Positions 1 through 8,682 of a stretch of DNA of 32,063 nucleotides are shown piece after piece. Each line of letters begins with the position of its first letter. Within the stretch, counting starts at the first letter, position 1. The DNA is from Halomonas daqiaonensis (GTDB lineage Bacteria > Pseudomonadota > Gammaproteobacteria > Pseudomonadales > Halomonadaceae), in NCBI RefSeq assembly GCF_900109725.1, contig NZ_FOBC01000030.1, positions 1 through 32,063 of the forward strand, in the 5' to 3' direction. Below the pieces are notes generated by a model. It ran no database searches. It was not told where the DNA came from and worked only from the letters and a program-made list of their open reading frames with translations. Both the position numbers and the translations under genes were made by a program.

Positions 1-1
1 T

Positions 2-337
2 ACTCGCCGTCGTGAGCTGGCTGACAAGACCACCGAAGAAGTCGCTTACTATCTCCTGAGTGACGCGCTGTCGCCGGAGCAGCTGGTCGACGTGACACGC
101 GAGCACTGGGGAATAGAGAATCGCCTCCATTGGGTGCTGGACGTCACGATGCAGGAAGACCAGAGCCGCCATCGCCGAGATCATGGCCCTGAGAACCTGG
201 CCCTGCTGCGCCGACTGGCGTTCAATGTGGCCAAGTTAGAGCCTTCCAAAGGGTCTATGAAAGGAAAGCGAAAGCAAGCAGGCTGGAATGACGACTACTT
301 ACTGAGCCTCATTCGTCAGTTCGCTCAACTGCGATAG
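2..337 (+). CDS. ISAs1-family transposase, C-terminal part
   Basis: This is the end of a DDE transposase that runs in from outside the window. The frame is open from base 2 and reads through a REHWGIENRLHW segment, then DVTMQEDQSR and a long basic tail. This is the usual C-terminus of ISAs1 (H-repeat-associated) transposases, with the final acidic residue of the catalytic triad expected in the WGIEN part. The stop is at 335-337. The protein would cut and join the ends of its own element. About 110 residues are visible, and the N-terminal part and left end of the element are outside the window. The right end probably lies between the stop and about 370, but I could not mark a terminal repeat without the other end. 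It may be intact or a remnant. Confidence 0.85.
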   Translation, partial: TRRRELADKTTEEVAYYLLSDALSPEQLVDVTREHWGIENRLHWVLDVTMQEDQSRHRRDHGPENLALLRRLAFNVAKLEPSKGSMKGKRKQAGWNDDYLLSLIRQFAQLR

Positions 338-442
338 CCCTGAGGGTGCCCCCTGATAGATTGCCCAGCAGTATAAGTGGACATATATAATTGTTTTGGA
401 TATTGGATTAAGGGATTGCCTATCCTTCAGCGGAAGTCAGCC

Positions 443-676
443 ATGACTCAGATCACGCTTTACCTTGATGAAGAGTCCGAAGCCTTGGTCGCTACACAGG
501 CCAAGGCCACCGGTCAGTCGAAGAGTCGCTGGGTGGCTGAATTGATTCGCCGTCACGCTCATGACCAATGGCCGGAGTCCTGCCGGGCGCTGGCCGGCAC
601 CTTCCCCGAATTTCCACTGCGTGAAGACGCCCCCGCCCTCGACACGGCGTACGACGTGCGCAGAATAGGGTTCTGA
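443..676 (+). CDS. Ribbon-helix-helix antitoxin (VapB-like)
   Basis: A 77-residue antitoxin of a type II TA pair. Residues 1-40 read as a ribbon-helix-helix DNA-binding domain: a short beta strand (TQITLYLD), then two helices with the turn around ATGQSKSRW. The remaining tail, rich in Pro and acidic residues, is the usual toxin-binding arm. It should bind its own promoter and neutralise the PIN toxin encoded next. The frame is open further upstream from 377, but I chose the ATG at 443 because the ribbon strand starts there and a weak purine-rich stretch precedes it. Its stop overlaps the toxin ATG by one base (TGATG), showing translational coupling. The family (CopG/RHH) is clear; the name VapB is by association. 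Confidence 0.82.
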   Translation: MTQITLYLDEESEALVATQAKATGQSKSRWVAELIRRHAHDQWPESCRALAGTFPEFPLREDAPALDTAYDVRRIGF

Positions 677-1083
677 TGCCGGCGCTCGACAGCAACACCA
701 TTAGCTACTATTTCCGGGCCGACCCTCAGGTAGTGACACGCATACTGGCACTCAAACCCTCCGACTTGGCGGTACCGGCCATCGTCGTGTACGAACTCAA
801 GCACGGGTTGAAACGATTGCCCGACGAAGCCTCTCGCCCTCGCTTGCAGGCGCTGGAAACCTTGTTGCAACCAATATGGAAACTGCCCTTCGACAATGGA
901 TGCGCCGATGTGGCAGCGAGCTTGTGCGCCACCCTTGAACGCCAGGGCACGCCCATTGGACCGATGGATATACTGATCGCCGCCACGGCGATCCGCCATC
1001 GAGCCACCCTGGTGACACGCAAGGAGAGAGTTTTCCCGCATTTCGGAACTGAGCGTCATCAATTGGCATACGGATTCGCTTGA
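676..1083 (+). CDS. vapC: PIN-domain toxin ribonuclease (VapC-like)
   Basis: A 135-residue PIN-domain protein, the usual size for VapC. The acidic Mg2+-binding residues can be picked out: Asp5 in LDSNTISYYF, the Glu in VYELKHG near residue 40, and the Asp in PMDILIAATA near residue 98. A final VTRKERVF segment replaces the more common VTNN motif. VapC toxins are site-specific RNases that cut tRNA or rRNA and stop translation when the antitoxin is lost. The gene starts one base inside the antitoxin stop, so the two form one operon. It appears intact. It sits between an ISAs1 remnant and recC, as expected for a mobile TA cassette. The RNA target cannot be told from sequence. Confidence 0.88.
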   Translation: MPALDSNTISYYFRADPQVVTRILALKPSDLAVPAIVVYELKHGLKRLPDEASRPRLQALETLLQPIWKLPFDNGCADVAASLCATLERQGTPIGPMDILIAATAIRHRATLVTRKERVFPHFGTERHQLAYGFA

Positions 1084-1197
1084 AGGGTATTAGGCAATAG
1101 CGAAGCCCTCCGCTTGCGCCCTGGCAATGCAATTCCGCTTCCGCCTGGCTCTGTATAACCGCAAAACGGCAAAACCGCATTTCTGCATTTATGGCAC

Positions 1198-1234
1198 CAT
1201 GGCGGGGTTCATCGTAATTGGAAAACCCGCCATG
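1198..1234 (+). promoter_or_regulatory. Inverted repeat around the recC start codons
   Basis: CATGGCGGG at 1198-1206 is repeated in inverse as CCCGCCATG at 1226-1234, and GTT/AAC extends the match inward. In mRNA this would form a strong GC-rich hairpin. Each arm contains one of the two candidate in-frame ATG codons for recC (1199 and 1232), so folding could hide the start site. The role is inference; an operator is the other option. Confidence 0.45.
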
Positions 1235-4200
1235 CCCCTCGCTGCGTCGCCCGCCCTCCAACCCGGCTTCATGGTGATCCACGGCAACCGCCTGGAGGCA
1301 CTGCGCGGCCTGACGGTGGAGTGGATGCGCCAGCATCCGCTGGGGCCGCTGGAGAACGAAATGATCCTGGTGCAGAGCAACGGCATCGGCCAGTGGCTCA
1401 AGCTGGCCCTGGCCGAGGATCCGGCCAACGGCGGGGCCGGCATCGCCGCGGCGCTGGATGTGACCCTGCCGGCACGCTTCCTGTGGCAAGCCTACCGGGC
1501 GGTGCTCACTCATCATGAAGGGCATGCCAGCGGCGACGACCAGGCGGTGCCCGCCACTTCGCCCTTCGACAAGTCGCGGCTGGTGTGGCGGCTGCTGCGC
1601 CTGCTGCCCGAGCTGCTTTCCCGGGATGACTTCGCCCCCCTGGCACGCTTCCTGGCCGATGACGACGACCTGCGCAAGCACCACCAGCTCGCCGAGCGCC
1701 TCGCCGACCTCTTCGACCAGTACCAGGTCTATCGCGCCGACTGGCTCGAGGCCTGGGCGGCGGGGGAAGACGTGCTGATCGATGCCCGCGGCCAATCGCA
1801 CGAGCTGGATGCCACCCAACGCTGGCAGCCCGCGGTCTGGCGGGCGCTATGCGATGACGTCGCCACGACCCAGGGCCAGGCCGGCATCGACTCCAGCCGT
1901 GCCCGGGTGCATCGGCGCTTCCTCGATGCCGCCGAGTCTCTCGACCAGACGGCTCCTCCGTCCGGCCTGCCGCGTCGAATCCTGGTGTTCGGCATCTCCT
2001 CGCTGCCCCGCCAGGCCCTGGAGGCCCTGGCCGCCATCGCCCGGGTCAGCCAGGTGGTGCTCTGCGTGCACAATCCCTGCGAGCACTACTGGGCCGATAT
2101 CATCGAGCATCGCGAGCTGCTGCGTGCCGAAAGACGCCGCCAGCGGCGCAAGGAAGGCATGCCCGAGCGCCTGGATGTGCTCGGCGAGGCCGACGGCGAG
2201 GCCAGCCTGCACCTCCATGCCCAGCCGCTGCTCGCCGCCTGGGGCAAGCAGGGCCGCGACTACCTGCGACTGCTCGACGAGCACGACGACGCCAGCGCCT
2301 ACCAGGGGCTGTTCGAGCGCGAGGCGCTGCGCATCGACCTCTTCGAGTCCTGCCTGCCCGAGGCTGGCCCAGGGCTTCTGCTGCAGCAGCTGCAGGACGA
2401 CATCCGCGCGCTGCGCCCGGTGGCCGAGACCCGCGACACCTGGCCGGCGGTGGACCCGACTCACGACGACTCCATCGTCTTCCATGTCGCCCACGGCCCC
2501 CAGCGCGAGGTAGAGATCCTCCACGACCAGTTGCTCGCCGCCTTCAGCGCCGACCCGGAGCTGCGCCCGCGGGACATCATCGTCATGGTTCCCGATATCG
2601 ACCACTACGCGCCGCATATCCAGGCGGTCTTCGGCCAGTATGCGAAGGACCAGGTCCCCCATGACGACCCGCGATACATCCCCTACACCCTCTCCGACCA
2701 GGCCAGCCGCCACCGCCTGCCGCTGCTGATCGCCCTGGAGAAGCTGCTGCGCCTGCCGGAGCTGCGCGTCTCGGTGAGCGACCTGCTCGACCTGATGGAG
2801 GTACCCGCGCTGCGTGCCCGCTTCGGCCTCAGTGAAGAGAACCTGCCGACGCTGGCGCGCTGGATCGAGGGCGCGGGTATCCGCTGGGGCCTGCACGCTC
2901 GCCAGCGCGGCAGCCTTGACCTGCCCGAAGGCCTGGAGCAGAACACCTGGGCCTTCGGCCTGCGTCGCCTGCTGCTGGGTTATACGGTCGGCAGCGCCGG
3001 CGGCGCCTGGCAGGGCATCGAGCCCTTCGATGACATCGGCGGCCTGGAGGCGGGCCTGGCCGGCCCCCTGGCGCAGTTGCTGGAGACCCTCGAGACCCAG
3101 TGGCGGCGGCTGCGCGAGCCCACCGACGCCGAGGGCTGGGTGATCCGCCTGCGCGAGCTGCTAGAGGCCTGCTTCCTGGCCGAAGAGGCCCACGACAGCC
3201 TGATGTTGTCGCGCCTCGAGCAGGCCCTGCAGGATTTCGGCGAGAGCTCCCGCGAGGCCGGCCTGGAGCGCGAGCTGCCGCTGACCATCGTCCGCGAACA
3301 CTGGCTGGGACAGATCGACGAGCACAGCCTTTCCCAGCGCTTCCTGGCCGGGGCGGTCAACTTCGCCACCCTGATGCCCATGCGCGCCATCCCCTTCAAG
3401 CGCGTCTGCCTGCTGGGCATGAATGACGGCGACTACCCCCGCAGCCACCCGCCGCTGGACTTCGACCTGATGAACGGCGACTACCGCCCCGGCGACCGCT
3501 CGCGCCGCGAGGACGACCGCTACCTCTTCCTCGAGGCACTGCTCTCGGCGCGCCGTCAGCTCTATATCAGTTGGGTGGGCCGCAGCATCGTCGACAACGC
3601 CGACAAGCCGCCCTCGGTGCTAGTCGGCCAGCTGCGCGATCACCTGGCCGCTGGCTGGCGCACCGCGGCCGATGGAGACGAAGAGGGCGGCGACCTGCTC
3701 ACCGCCCTGACCACCGAGCACCCGCTGCAGCCCTTCAGCCGCGCCTATTTCCCCGCCCAAGCGGAACAGGCCTCGCGGAACGTCTCGGCCAGGCGCCTCT
3801 TCACCTACGCCCATGAATGGCACGACGTGCATGGCGAGCGAGCGCCGGCCAGGGAGGAAAGCGAACTCGGCACCTTTGTTCAGGAGAACCCGCTGACCCT
3901 GGTCCAACTCGGAAATTTTCTGCGCGACCCCACCAAGGCCTTCTTCAACACCCGACTACGGGTCTTCCTGGAGCGCGAGGACGTCACCAGCCTGGACCAG
4001 GAGCCCTTCAGCCTCGACGGCCTCACGCTCTGGCAGCTGCAGGACACCCTGATCCAGGCACAGCGCCGCGCCATCGACGCTGGCGAGCCGCGCCTGGAGG
4101 CGATGAACGCTACACTCGAGCGGCTGGAGGGCCAGGGCGTGCTGGCCATGGGCGCCTTCGGGGGCCGCATGCGCGAGCAGCTCGCCGAGCCCATGGAGGC

Positions 4201-4897
4201 GCTCTTCGAGGCCTACCAGCAGGCGCTCGACCGCTGGCCCCATGCCGTGGAGGAGCCCGAGCCGGTGCGCCTGGCCTTGTTTGACGACGTCAACACCCTG
4301 CCGCTGGAAGACTGGCTCGACCAGCTGCGCCTCAGCGACACCGGGGAGCGCTGCCGGCTACTGCTCTCCAGCAGCAGCCTGATCAAGAACAAGAAGTATC
4401 GTTGGGCCCAGCTGCTGCGCCCCTGGGTCGCCCACCTGGCCGGCAACCTCGAGGCGCCGATGACCACCGAATTGCTCTCCAGGGCCGGCAGCGTCACCTT
4501 CGCCCCATTGGATGCCGAGACAGCGCGGCGCCGGCTGCAGGCGCTGATCGTCGGCTGGCAGGCCGGCATGCAGGCGCCGCTGCCGCTGGCGTGTGACAGC
4601 GCCTTCGCCTGGCTAGGCAAGATCGACAAGCAGGCAAGCGGCATTGAAGGCTCTCTCAACAACCAGGGCCCCGGCAGCGATGCCTGGCACGCCGCTCGCA
4701 AGGTATACGAGGGCGATGATTTCTCCGCCGGCGAGGTGGACCGCAACCCCTACCTGGCCCACCGCTGGCCCGACTTCGAAGCGCTGTTCTACGCCGCTCC
4801 AGGCGACGGCCTGGACTTCGCTACGCTGACCGAACGGCTGCTGGCACCGCTCTACGTGGCCCTTAAAGGGGATAAACAGAGGGGAGACGGCAAATGA
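1232..4897 (+). CDS. recC: Exodeoxyribonuclease V, gamma subunit RecC
   Basis: RecC is the structural and Chi-recognising subunit of the RecBCD helicase-nuclease, which processes double-strand breaks for RecA and degrades foreign linear DNA. From the ATG at 1232 it has 1221 residues, somewhat longer than the E. coli protein (about 1120). The N-terminus reads VIHGNRLEALRGL and ENEMILVQSNGIGQWLK, the conserved RecC opening. Further on come CLLGMNDGDYPR and DRYLFLEALLSAR, the inactive helicase-like part, and a C-terminal region related to the RecB nuclease fold. The frame is open from 1127. I chose 1232 because homology starts just after it; the ATG at 1199 is also possible. Its stop overlaps the recB start (ATGA at 4894-4897), so recCBD is one operon here. 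Confidence 0.96.
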   Translation: MPLAASPALQPGFMVIHGNRLEALRGLTVEWMRQHPLGPLENEMILVQSNGIGQWLKLALAEDPANGGAGIAAALDVTLPARFLWQAYRAVLTHHEGHASGDDQAVPATSPFDKSRLVWRLLRLLPELLSRDDFAPLARFLADDDDLRKHHQLAERLADLFDQYQVYRADWLEAWAAGEDVLIDARGQSHELDATQRWQPAVWRALCDDVATTQGQAGIDSSRARVHRRFLDAAESLDQTAPPSGLPRRILVFGISSLPRQALEALAAIARVSQVVLCVHNPCEHYWADIIEHRELLRAERRRQRRKEGMPERLDVLGEADGEASLHLHAQPLLAAWGKQGRDYLRLLDEHDDASAYQGLFEREALRIDLFESCLPEAGPGLLLQQLQDDIRALRPVAETRDTWPAVDPTHDDSIVFHVAHGPQREVEILHDQLLAAFSADPELRPRDIIVMVPDIDHYAPHIQAVFGQYAKDQVPHDDPRYIPYTLSDQASRHRLPLLIALEKLLRLPELRVSVSDLLDLMEVPALRARFGLSEENLPTLARWIEGAGIRWGLHARQRGSLDLPEGLEQNTWAFGLRRLLLGYTVGSAGGAWQGIEPFDDIGGLEAGLAGPLAQLLETLETQWRRLREPTDAEGWVIRLRELLEACFLAEEAHDSLMLSRLEQALQDFGESSREAGLERELPLTIVREHWLGQIDEHSLSQRFLAGAVNFATLMPMRAIPFKRVCLLGMNDGDYPRSHPPLDFDLMNGDYRPGDRSRREDDRYLFLEALLSARRQLYISWVGRSIVDNADKPPSVLVGQLRDHLAAGWRTAADGDEEGGDLLTALTTEHPLQPFSRAYFPAQAEQASRNVSARRLFTYAHEWHDVHGERAPAREESELGTFVQENPLTLVQLGNFLRDPTKAFFNTRLRVFLEREDVTSLDQEPFSLDGLTLWQLQDTLIQAQRRAIDAGEPRLEAMNATLERLEGQGVLAMGAFGGRMREQLAEPMEALFEAYQQALDRWPHAVEEPEPVRLALFDDVNTLPLEDWLDQLRLSDTGERCRLLLSSSSLIKNKKYRWAQLLRPWVAHLAGNLEAPMTTELLSRAGSVTFAPLDAETARRRLQALIVGWQAGMQAPLPLACDSAFAWLGKIDKQASGIEGSLNNQGPGSDAWHAARKVYEGDDFSAGEVDRNPYLAHRWPDFEALFYAAPGDGLDFATLTERLLAPLYVALKGDKQRGDGK

Positions 4898-7800
4898 GTG
4901 AAATCAGCCAGCTCGATCCATTGACGTTTCCCCTGCACGGCAGCCGCCTCATCGAGGCCAGTGCGGGTACAGGCAAGACCTTCACCATCGCCCTGCTCTA
5001 CGTGCGCCTGGTGCTCGGCGCCCGCCACGCCGATGACGAAGCGGCCTTCTCGCGCCCGCTCACGCCGCCGGAGATCCTGGTGGTGACCTTCACCAACGCC
5101 GCCACCCAGGAGCTGCGCGATCGTATCCGTAGCCGGCTGGTCGAGGCCGCCGAGGTCTTTCTCGCCGAGGATCATGACAAAGAGGCGCCGGGGACAGGTC
5201 GTAGCGGGGATGTCGATCCGCTGCTCATCGCCCTCCGCGACCAATATGAGCCTGCCACCTGGCCCGCCTGCGCCCGGCGCCTGCAACTGGCCGCCGAGTG
5301 GATGGACGAGGCCGCGGTCTCCACCATCCACAGCTGGTGCTACCGCATGCTGCGCGAGCACGCCTTCGACAGCGGCAGCCTCTTCTCGCTGGAGCTGGAG
5401 ACCGACCAGGGCGAGCTGGAGCAGGAGGTGGTGCGCGACTACTGGCGCAGCTTCTACTACCCGCTGGATGCCGAGGCACTGGCCGAAATCATCCGCTACT
5501 GGAAGTCCCCTAGCGAACTTCACGAGGCAGTGCGGCGGCTGCTTCCCGAAGCCGATGCCCTGCCGCCCGACGCACCGCCCCCCGCCGAGACCCTGGCCGC
5601 CACCCGTGCCGAGATCGAGACCCGGCTCGCCGAGCTCAAGGCGCCCTGGCCGGCCTGGCTCGACGAGCTAGTGCCCGCCCTGGAGGAGGCCGCCAAGCGC
5701 AAGGCCTTCAAGGGCCAGAGCTTCAATGCCCGGAGCCGCGCCAACTGGCTAGGGGCCCTGCGCGACTGGTGCGAGTCCGAGGAGACTCACCCGGCACTCA
5801 CTGATGCCGCCTGGAAGCGCCTGACCCCGCAGGGCATGGCGGAGATCTGGCTCGAGGGCGAACCCCCCGTCCCGCAAGCCTGGGAAGCCCTGGCCGAACT
5901 GTCCGCGGCGCTCGACGACCTGCCCGACCCGCGGCCCGACCTGCTGACCCATGCCGTCCAGTGGTGCCGGGCGCGGCTCGAGCGTGAGCAGGAGCGGCGT
6001 GCCGAGATGGGCCCCAACGAGCTGCTCACCCACCTGGACCGGGCACTGGCAGGCCCGAGTGGCGAGGCCCTGGCCGCTCAGATCCACCGCCAGTTCCCGG
6101 TGGCACTGGTCGACGAGTTCCAGGACACCGACCCGGTGCAGTACCGCATCTTCGACCGGGTCTACCGACTGGCCGATAACGCCCGGGGCCATTCCAGGGA
6201 AAACGGCATCTTCCTGATCGGCGATCCCAAGCAGGCGATCTACGCCTTTCGCGGCGCGGACATCTACACCTACCTGCAGGCGCGCCGCGACACCGCGGGC
6301 CGCCACGTCACCCTGGGCACCAACTACCGCTCCAGCAGCGCCATGGTCGCCGCGGTCAACCGCTGCTTCGAGTTCGCCGAGGCCCACCCGGACGGCGCCT
6401 TCCTCTTCAAGCAGGGCGACGGCACAAACCCCGTCCCCTTCGTCAGCGTGAAGGCCAAGGGCCGCAAGGACGCCCTCGTCATCGACGGCCTGCCACAGAC
6501 CGCCATGACCCTCTGGCAGTTGGAGGCTGACGAGCCGCTCTCGAAGACCGCCTACCACGGCGAGATGGCCGAGCGCTGTGCTTCGCGAATGGTCGCGCTG
6601 CTGGAGAGCGGCCGGCGCGGCGAGGCGAGTTTCCACGAGGGCGAGACGCTCAAGCCCCTGGCGCCCTCGGACATGGCGGTGCTGGTCAACGGCCTGGGTG
6701 AGGCCCGTGCCATCCGCAAGTCCCTGGCCAGGCGCGGGGTGAAGAGCGTCTACCTCTCGGACAAGGACAAGGTCTTCGCCTCGCCCATGGCGGCCGAGCT
6801 CGACGCCTGGCTGCGCGCCTGCGCCGACCCCGATGACGAACGCCGGCTGCGCGCCGCCCTGGCCACCCGCACCCTGGGGCTGGGCCTGGCCGAGCTCGAC
6901 CACCTCGGCTCTTCACAAGGGCAGGACGAACTGGCCTGGGAGGCGCGGGTGATGCAGTTCCGCAACTACCACAGGCTCTGGCAGCGCCAGGGGGTGCTGC
7001 CGCTGCTGCGCCGGCTGATGAACGACTTCGAGGTGCCCGGTCGGCTGCTGGCAAGTGGCCCGACCAGTGAAGGGGAAAGATATCTCACCGACCTCCTTCA
7101 CCTGGGCGAGCTGCTGCAGCATGCCAGCCAGGAGCTGGATGGCGAACACGCCCTGATCCGCTTTCTCGCCGAATCCATCGCCGACCCCGACGACCAGGGC
7201 GACACCCACAAGCTGCGCCTGGAGAGCGACGCCGACCTGGTGAAGGTGATCACCATCCACAAGTCCAAGGGCCTTGAATACCCGCTGGTATTCCTGCCCT
7301 TCATCTGCGGGCACCGCGCCACCAAGGCCAGCGATTCGCCGCTGCGCTGGCACGACGCCGAGGGCCGGCTACGCATCGGCCTGGAGGCCGACGAGACGAC
7401 CCTGGCGCTGGCCGACCGCGAACGCCTGGGCGAGGACCTGCGCAAGCTCTATGTGGCGCTGACCCGCGCCCGTCACGCCACCTGGCTGGGCATGGCGCCG
7501 CTCAAGGGCGGGGAGCAGAGCGCCATCGGCCAGCTGCTAGCCGAGGGGGCGCCGCTGGACCCGGAGGAATTCACCGCCGCCCTGGCGGCACTCAAGGGCG
7601 CCGAACCCGCCATCGCCATCGAGGCGACACCGCCCGCCACCGCGATGCAGTTCCACCCCCGGGAGCATCAGGCCAGACCGGGCGAGGCGCTGCTTCCGAG
7701 CCGCCCGGCCCGAGAGCAGTGGTGGATCGCCAGCTACTCGGCACTGCGCACCTCCGGCCGGATCGCCACGCCGCTGGTCGATGATGACGCTGCGGAGGAC

Positions 7801-8682
7801 ACACCCGCGCTGCCGGAGCCGGCCACCGCCTTGGAGGCTACCGCCTTCGAGGTGCTCGACGAGCCCCATGACAGTGCACAGCCGGATCTGGAGCATCATC
7901 GAACCGTTCCCGACCTTCATCGATTCCCGAGAGGCCCCGGCCCTGGCACCTTCCTCCATGGCCTGCTGGAGTGGGCAGGCCGCCTCGGCTTCTCCCGGGC
8001 CAGCCGGGATGCCACCCAGCGCGAGGACATGCTCGCCCGGCGCACCCAACTGCGCGGCTGGACCACCTGGCTCGCCACCCTGGACGCCTGGCTCGCCGCC
8101 CTGCTGGAGACCCCGCTGCCGCTGCCCGACGCAAGCGCGGTGCGGCTCGACGCACTCACCGACTACCAGGTGGAGATGGAGTTCTGGTTCGCCGCCAGCC
8201 GGGTCGACACCCGCGCCCTGGATAGGCTGGTCAGCACCCAGACCCTGGCCGGCGAGCCGCGGCCGGCGCTGGATGCCGACACCCTGAACGGCATGCTCAA
8301 GGGCTTCATCGACCTGGTCTTCGAGTTCGAGGGGCGCTACTACGTGCTCGACTGGAAGTCCAACCACCTGGGGCCGGACGACGACGCCTACACCCCGGCA
8401 GCCATGCATGACGCCATGCTCGACAAGCGCTACGACCTCCAGGCCGCCCTCTACCTGCTGGCGCTGCATCGGCTGCTCGCCTCGCGCCTGCCGGGCTACG
8501 ACTACGACCGCCATATCGGCGGCTCGCTGACCGTCTTCCTCAGGGGCGCCCATGCAGATGGACGCGGGGTGCATGGCGAGCGCCCACCGCGGGCACTGAT
8601 CGAGGCGTTGGATGCCCTCTTCCAGGGCGATGGCCAGTCGGGCGCCATCCCGGCGCCGACCGATACGGAGGCACCGGCATGA
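4894..8682 (+). CDS. recB: Exodeoxyribonuclease V, beta subunit RecB
   Basis: RecB is the 3'-to-5' motor and the only nuclease of RecBCD. The 1262-residue product shows superfamily 1A helicase motifs in order: Walker A at 21-29 (EASAGTGKT), the TFTNAATQELRDRI motif, Walker B at 407-411 (DEFQDTD), GDPKQAIYAFRGAD, the HKSKGLEYPLV motif, and motif VI (LYVALTRAR). The C-terminal nuclease carries LDWKSNH, with Asp1153 and Lys1155 as the expected metal and catalytic residues. A GGACAG-poor but purine-rich GGGGAGA lies upstream at about 4881. The start overlaps the recC stop and the stop overlaps the recD start, each as ATGA. All key residues are present, so it should be active. Confidence 0.97.
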   Translation: MSEISQLDPLTFPLHGSRLIEASAGTGKTFTIALLYVRLVLGARHADDEAAFSRPLTPPEILVVTFTNAATQELRDRIRSRLVEAAEVFLAEDHDKEAPGTGRSGDVDPLLIALRDQYEPATWPACARRLQLAAEWMDEAAVSTIHSWCYRMLREHAFDSGSLFSLELETDQGELEQEVVRDYWRSFYYPLDAEALAEIIRYWKSPSELHEAVRRLLPEADALPPDAPPPAETLAATRAEIETRLAELKAPWPAWLDELVPALEEAAKRKAFKGQSFNARSRANWLGALRDWCESEETHPALTDAAWKRLTPQGMAEIWLEGEPPVPQAWEALAELSAALDDLPDPRPDLLTHAVQWCRARLEREQERRAEMGPNELLTHLDRALAGPSGEALAAQIHRQFPVALVDEFQDTDPVQYRIFDRVYRLADNARGHSRENGIFLIGDPKQAIYAFRGADIYTYLQARRDTAGRHVTLGTNYRSSSAMVAAVNRCFEFAEAHPDGAFLFKQGDGTNPVPFVSVKAKGRKDALVIDGLPQTAMTLWQLEADEPLSKTAYHGEMAERCASRMVALLESGRRGEASFHEGETLKPLAPSDMAVLVNGLGEARAIRKSLARRGVKSVYLSDKDKVFASPMAAELDAWLRACADPDDERRLRAALATRTLGLGLAELDHLGSSQGQDELAWEARVMQFRNYHRLWQRQGVLPLLRRLMNDFEVPGRLLASGPTSEGERYLTDLLHLGELLQHASQELDGEHALIRFLAESIADPDDQGDTHKLRLESDADLVKVITIHKSKGLEYPLVFLPFICGHRATKASDSPLRWHDAEGRLRIGLEADETTLALADRERLGEDLRKLYVALTRARHATWLGMAPLKGGEQSAIGQLLAEGAPLDPEEFTAALAALKGAEPAIAIEATPPATAMQFHPREHQARPGEALLPSRPAREQWWIASYSALRTSGRIATPLVDDDAAEDTPALPEPATALEATAFEVLDEPHDSAQPDLEHHRTVPDLHRFPRGPGPGTFLHGLLEWAGRLGFSRASRDATQREDMLARRTQLRGWTTWLATLDAWLAALLETPLPLPDASAVRLDALTDYQVEMEFWFAASRVDTRALDRLVSTQTLAGEPRPALDADTLNGMLKGFIDLVFEFEGRYYVLDWKSNHLGPDDDAYTPAAMHDAMLDKRYDLQAALYLLALHRLLASRLPGYDYDRHIGGSLTVFLRGAHADGRGVHGERPPRALIEALDALFQGDGQSGAIPAPTDTEAPA

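Noticed and set aside
1127..1231. Longer recC reading frame from ATG 1127
   Set aside because: The extra 35 residues have no RecC character, no ribosome site precedes 1127, and part of the extension lies in the inverted repeat.
1847..2896. Long minus-strand open frame of about 349 codons opposite recC
   Set aside because: It is a shadow produced by high GC content at third codon positions. The plus strand encodes an unmistakable RecC.
5749..6903. Long minus-strand open frame opposite recB
   Set aside because: It is Gly/Gln/Val-rich and lies antisense to conserved RecB helicase motifs; no start context.
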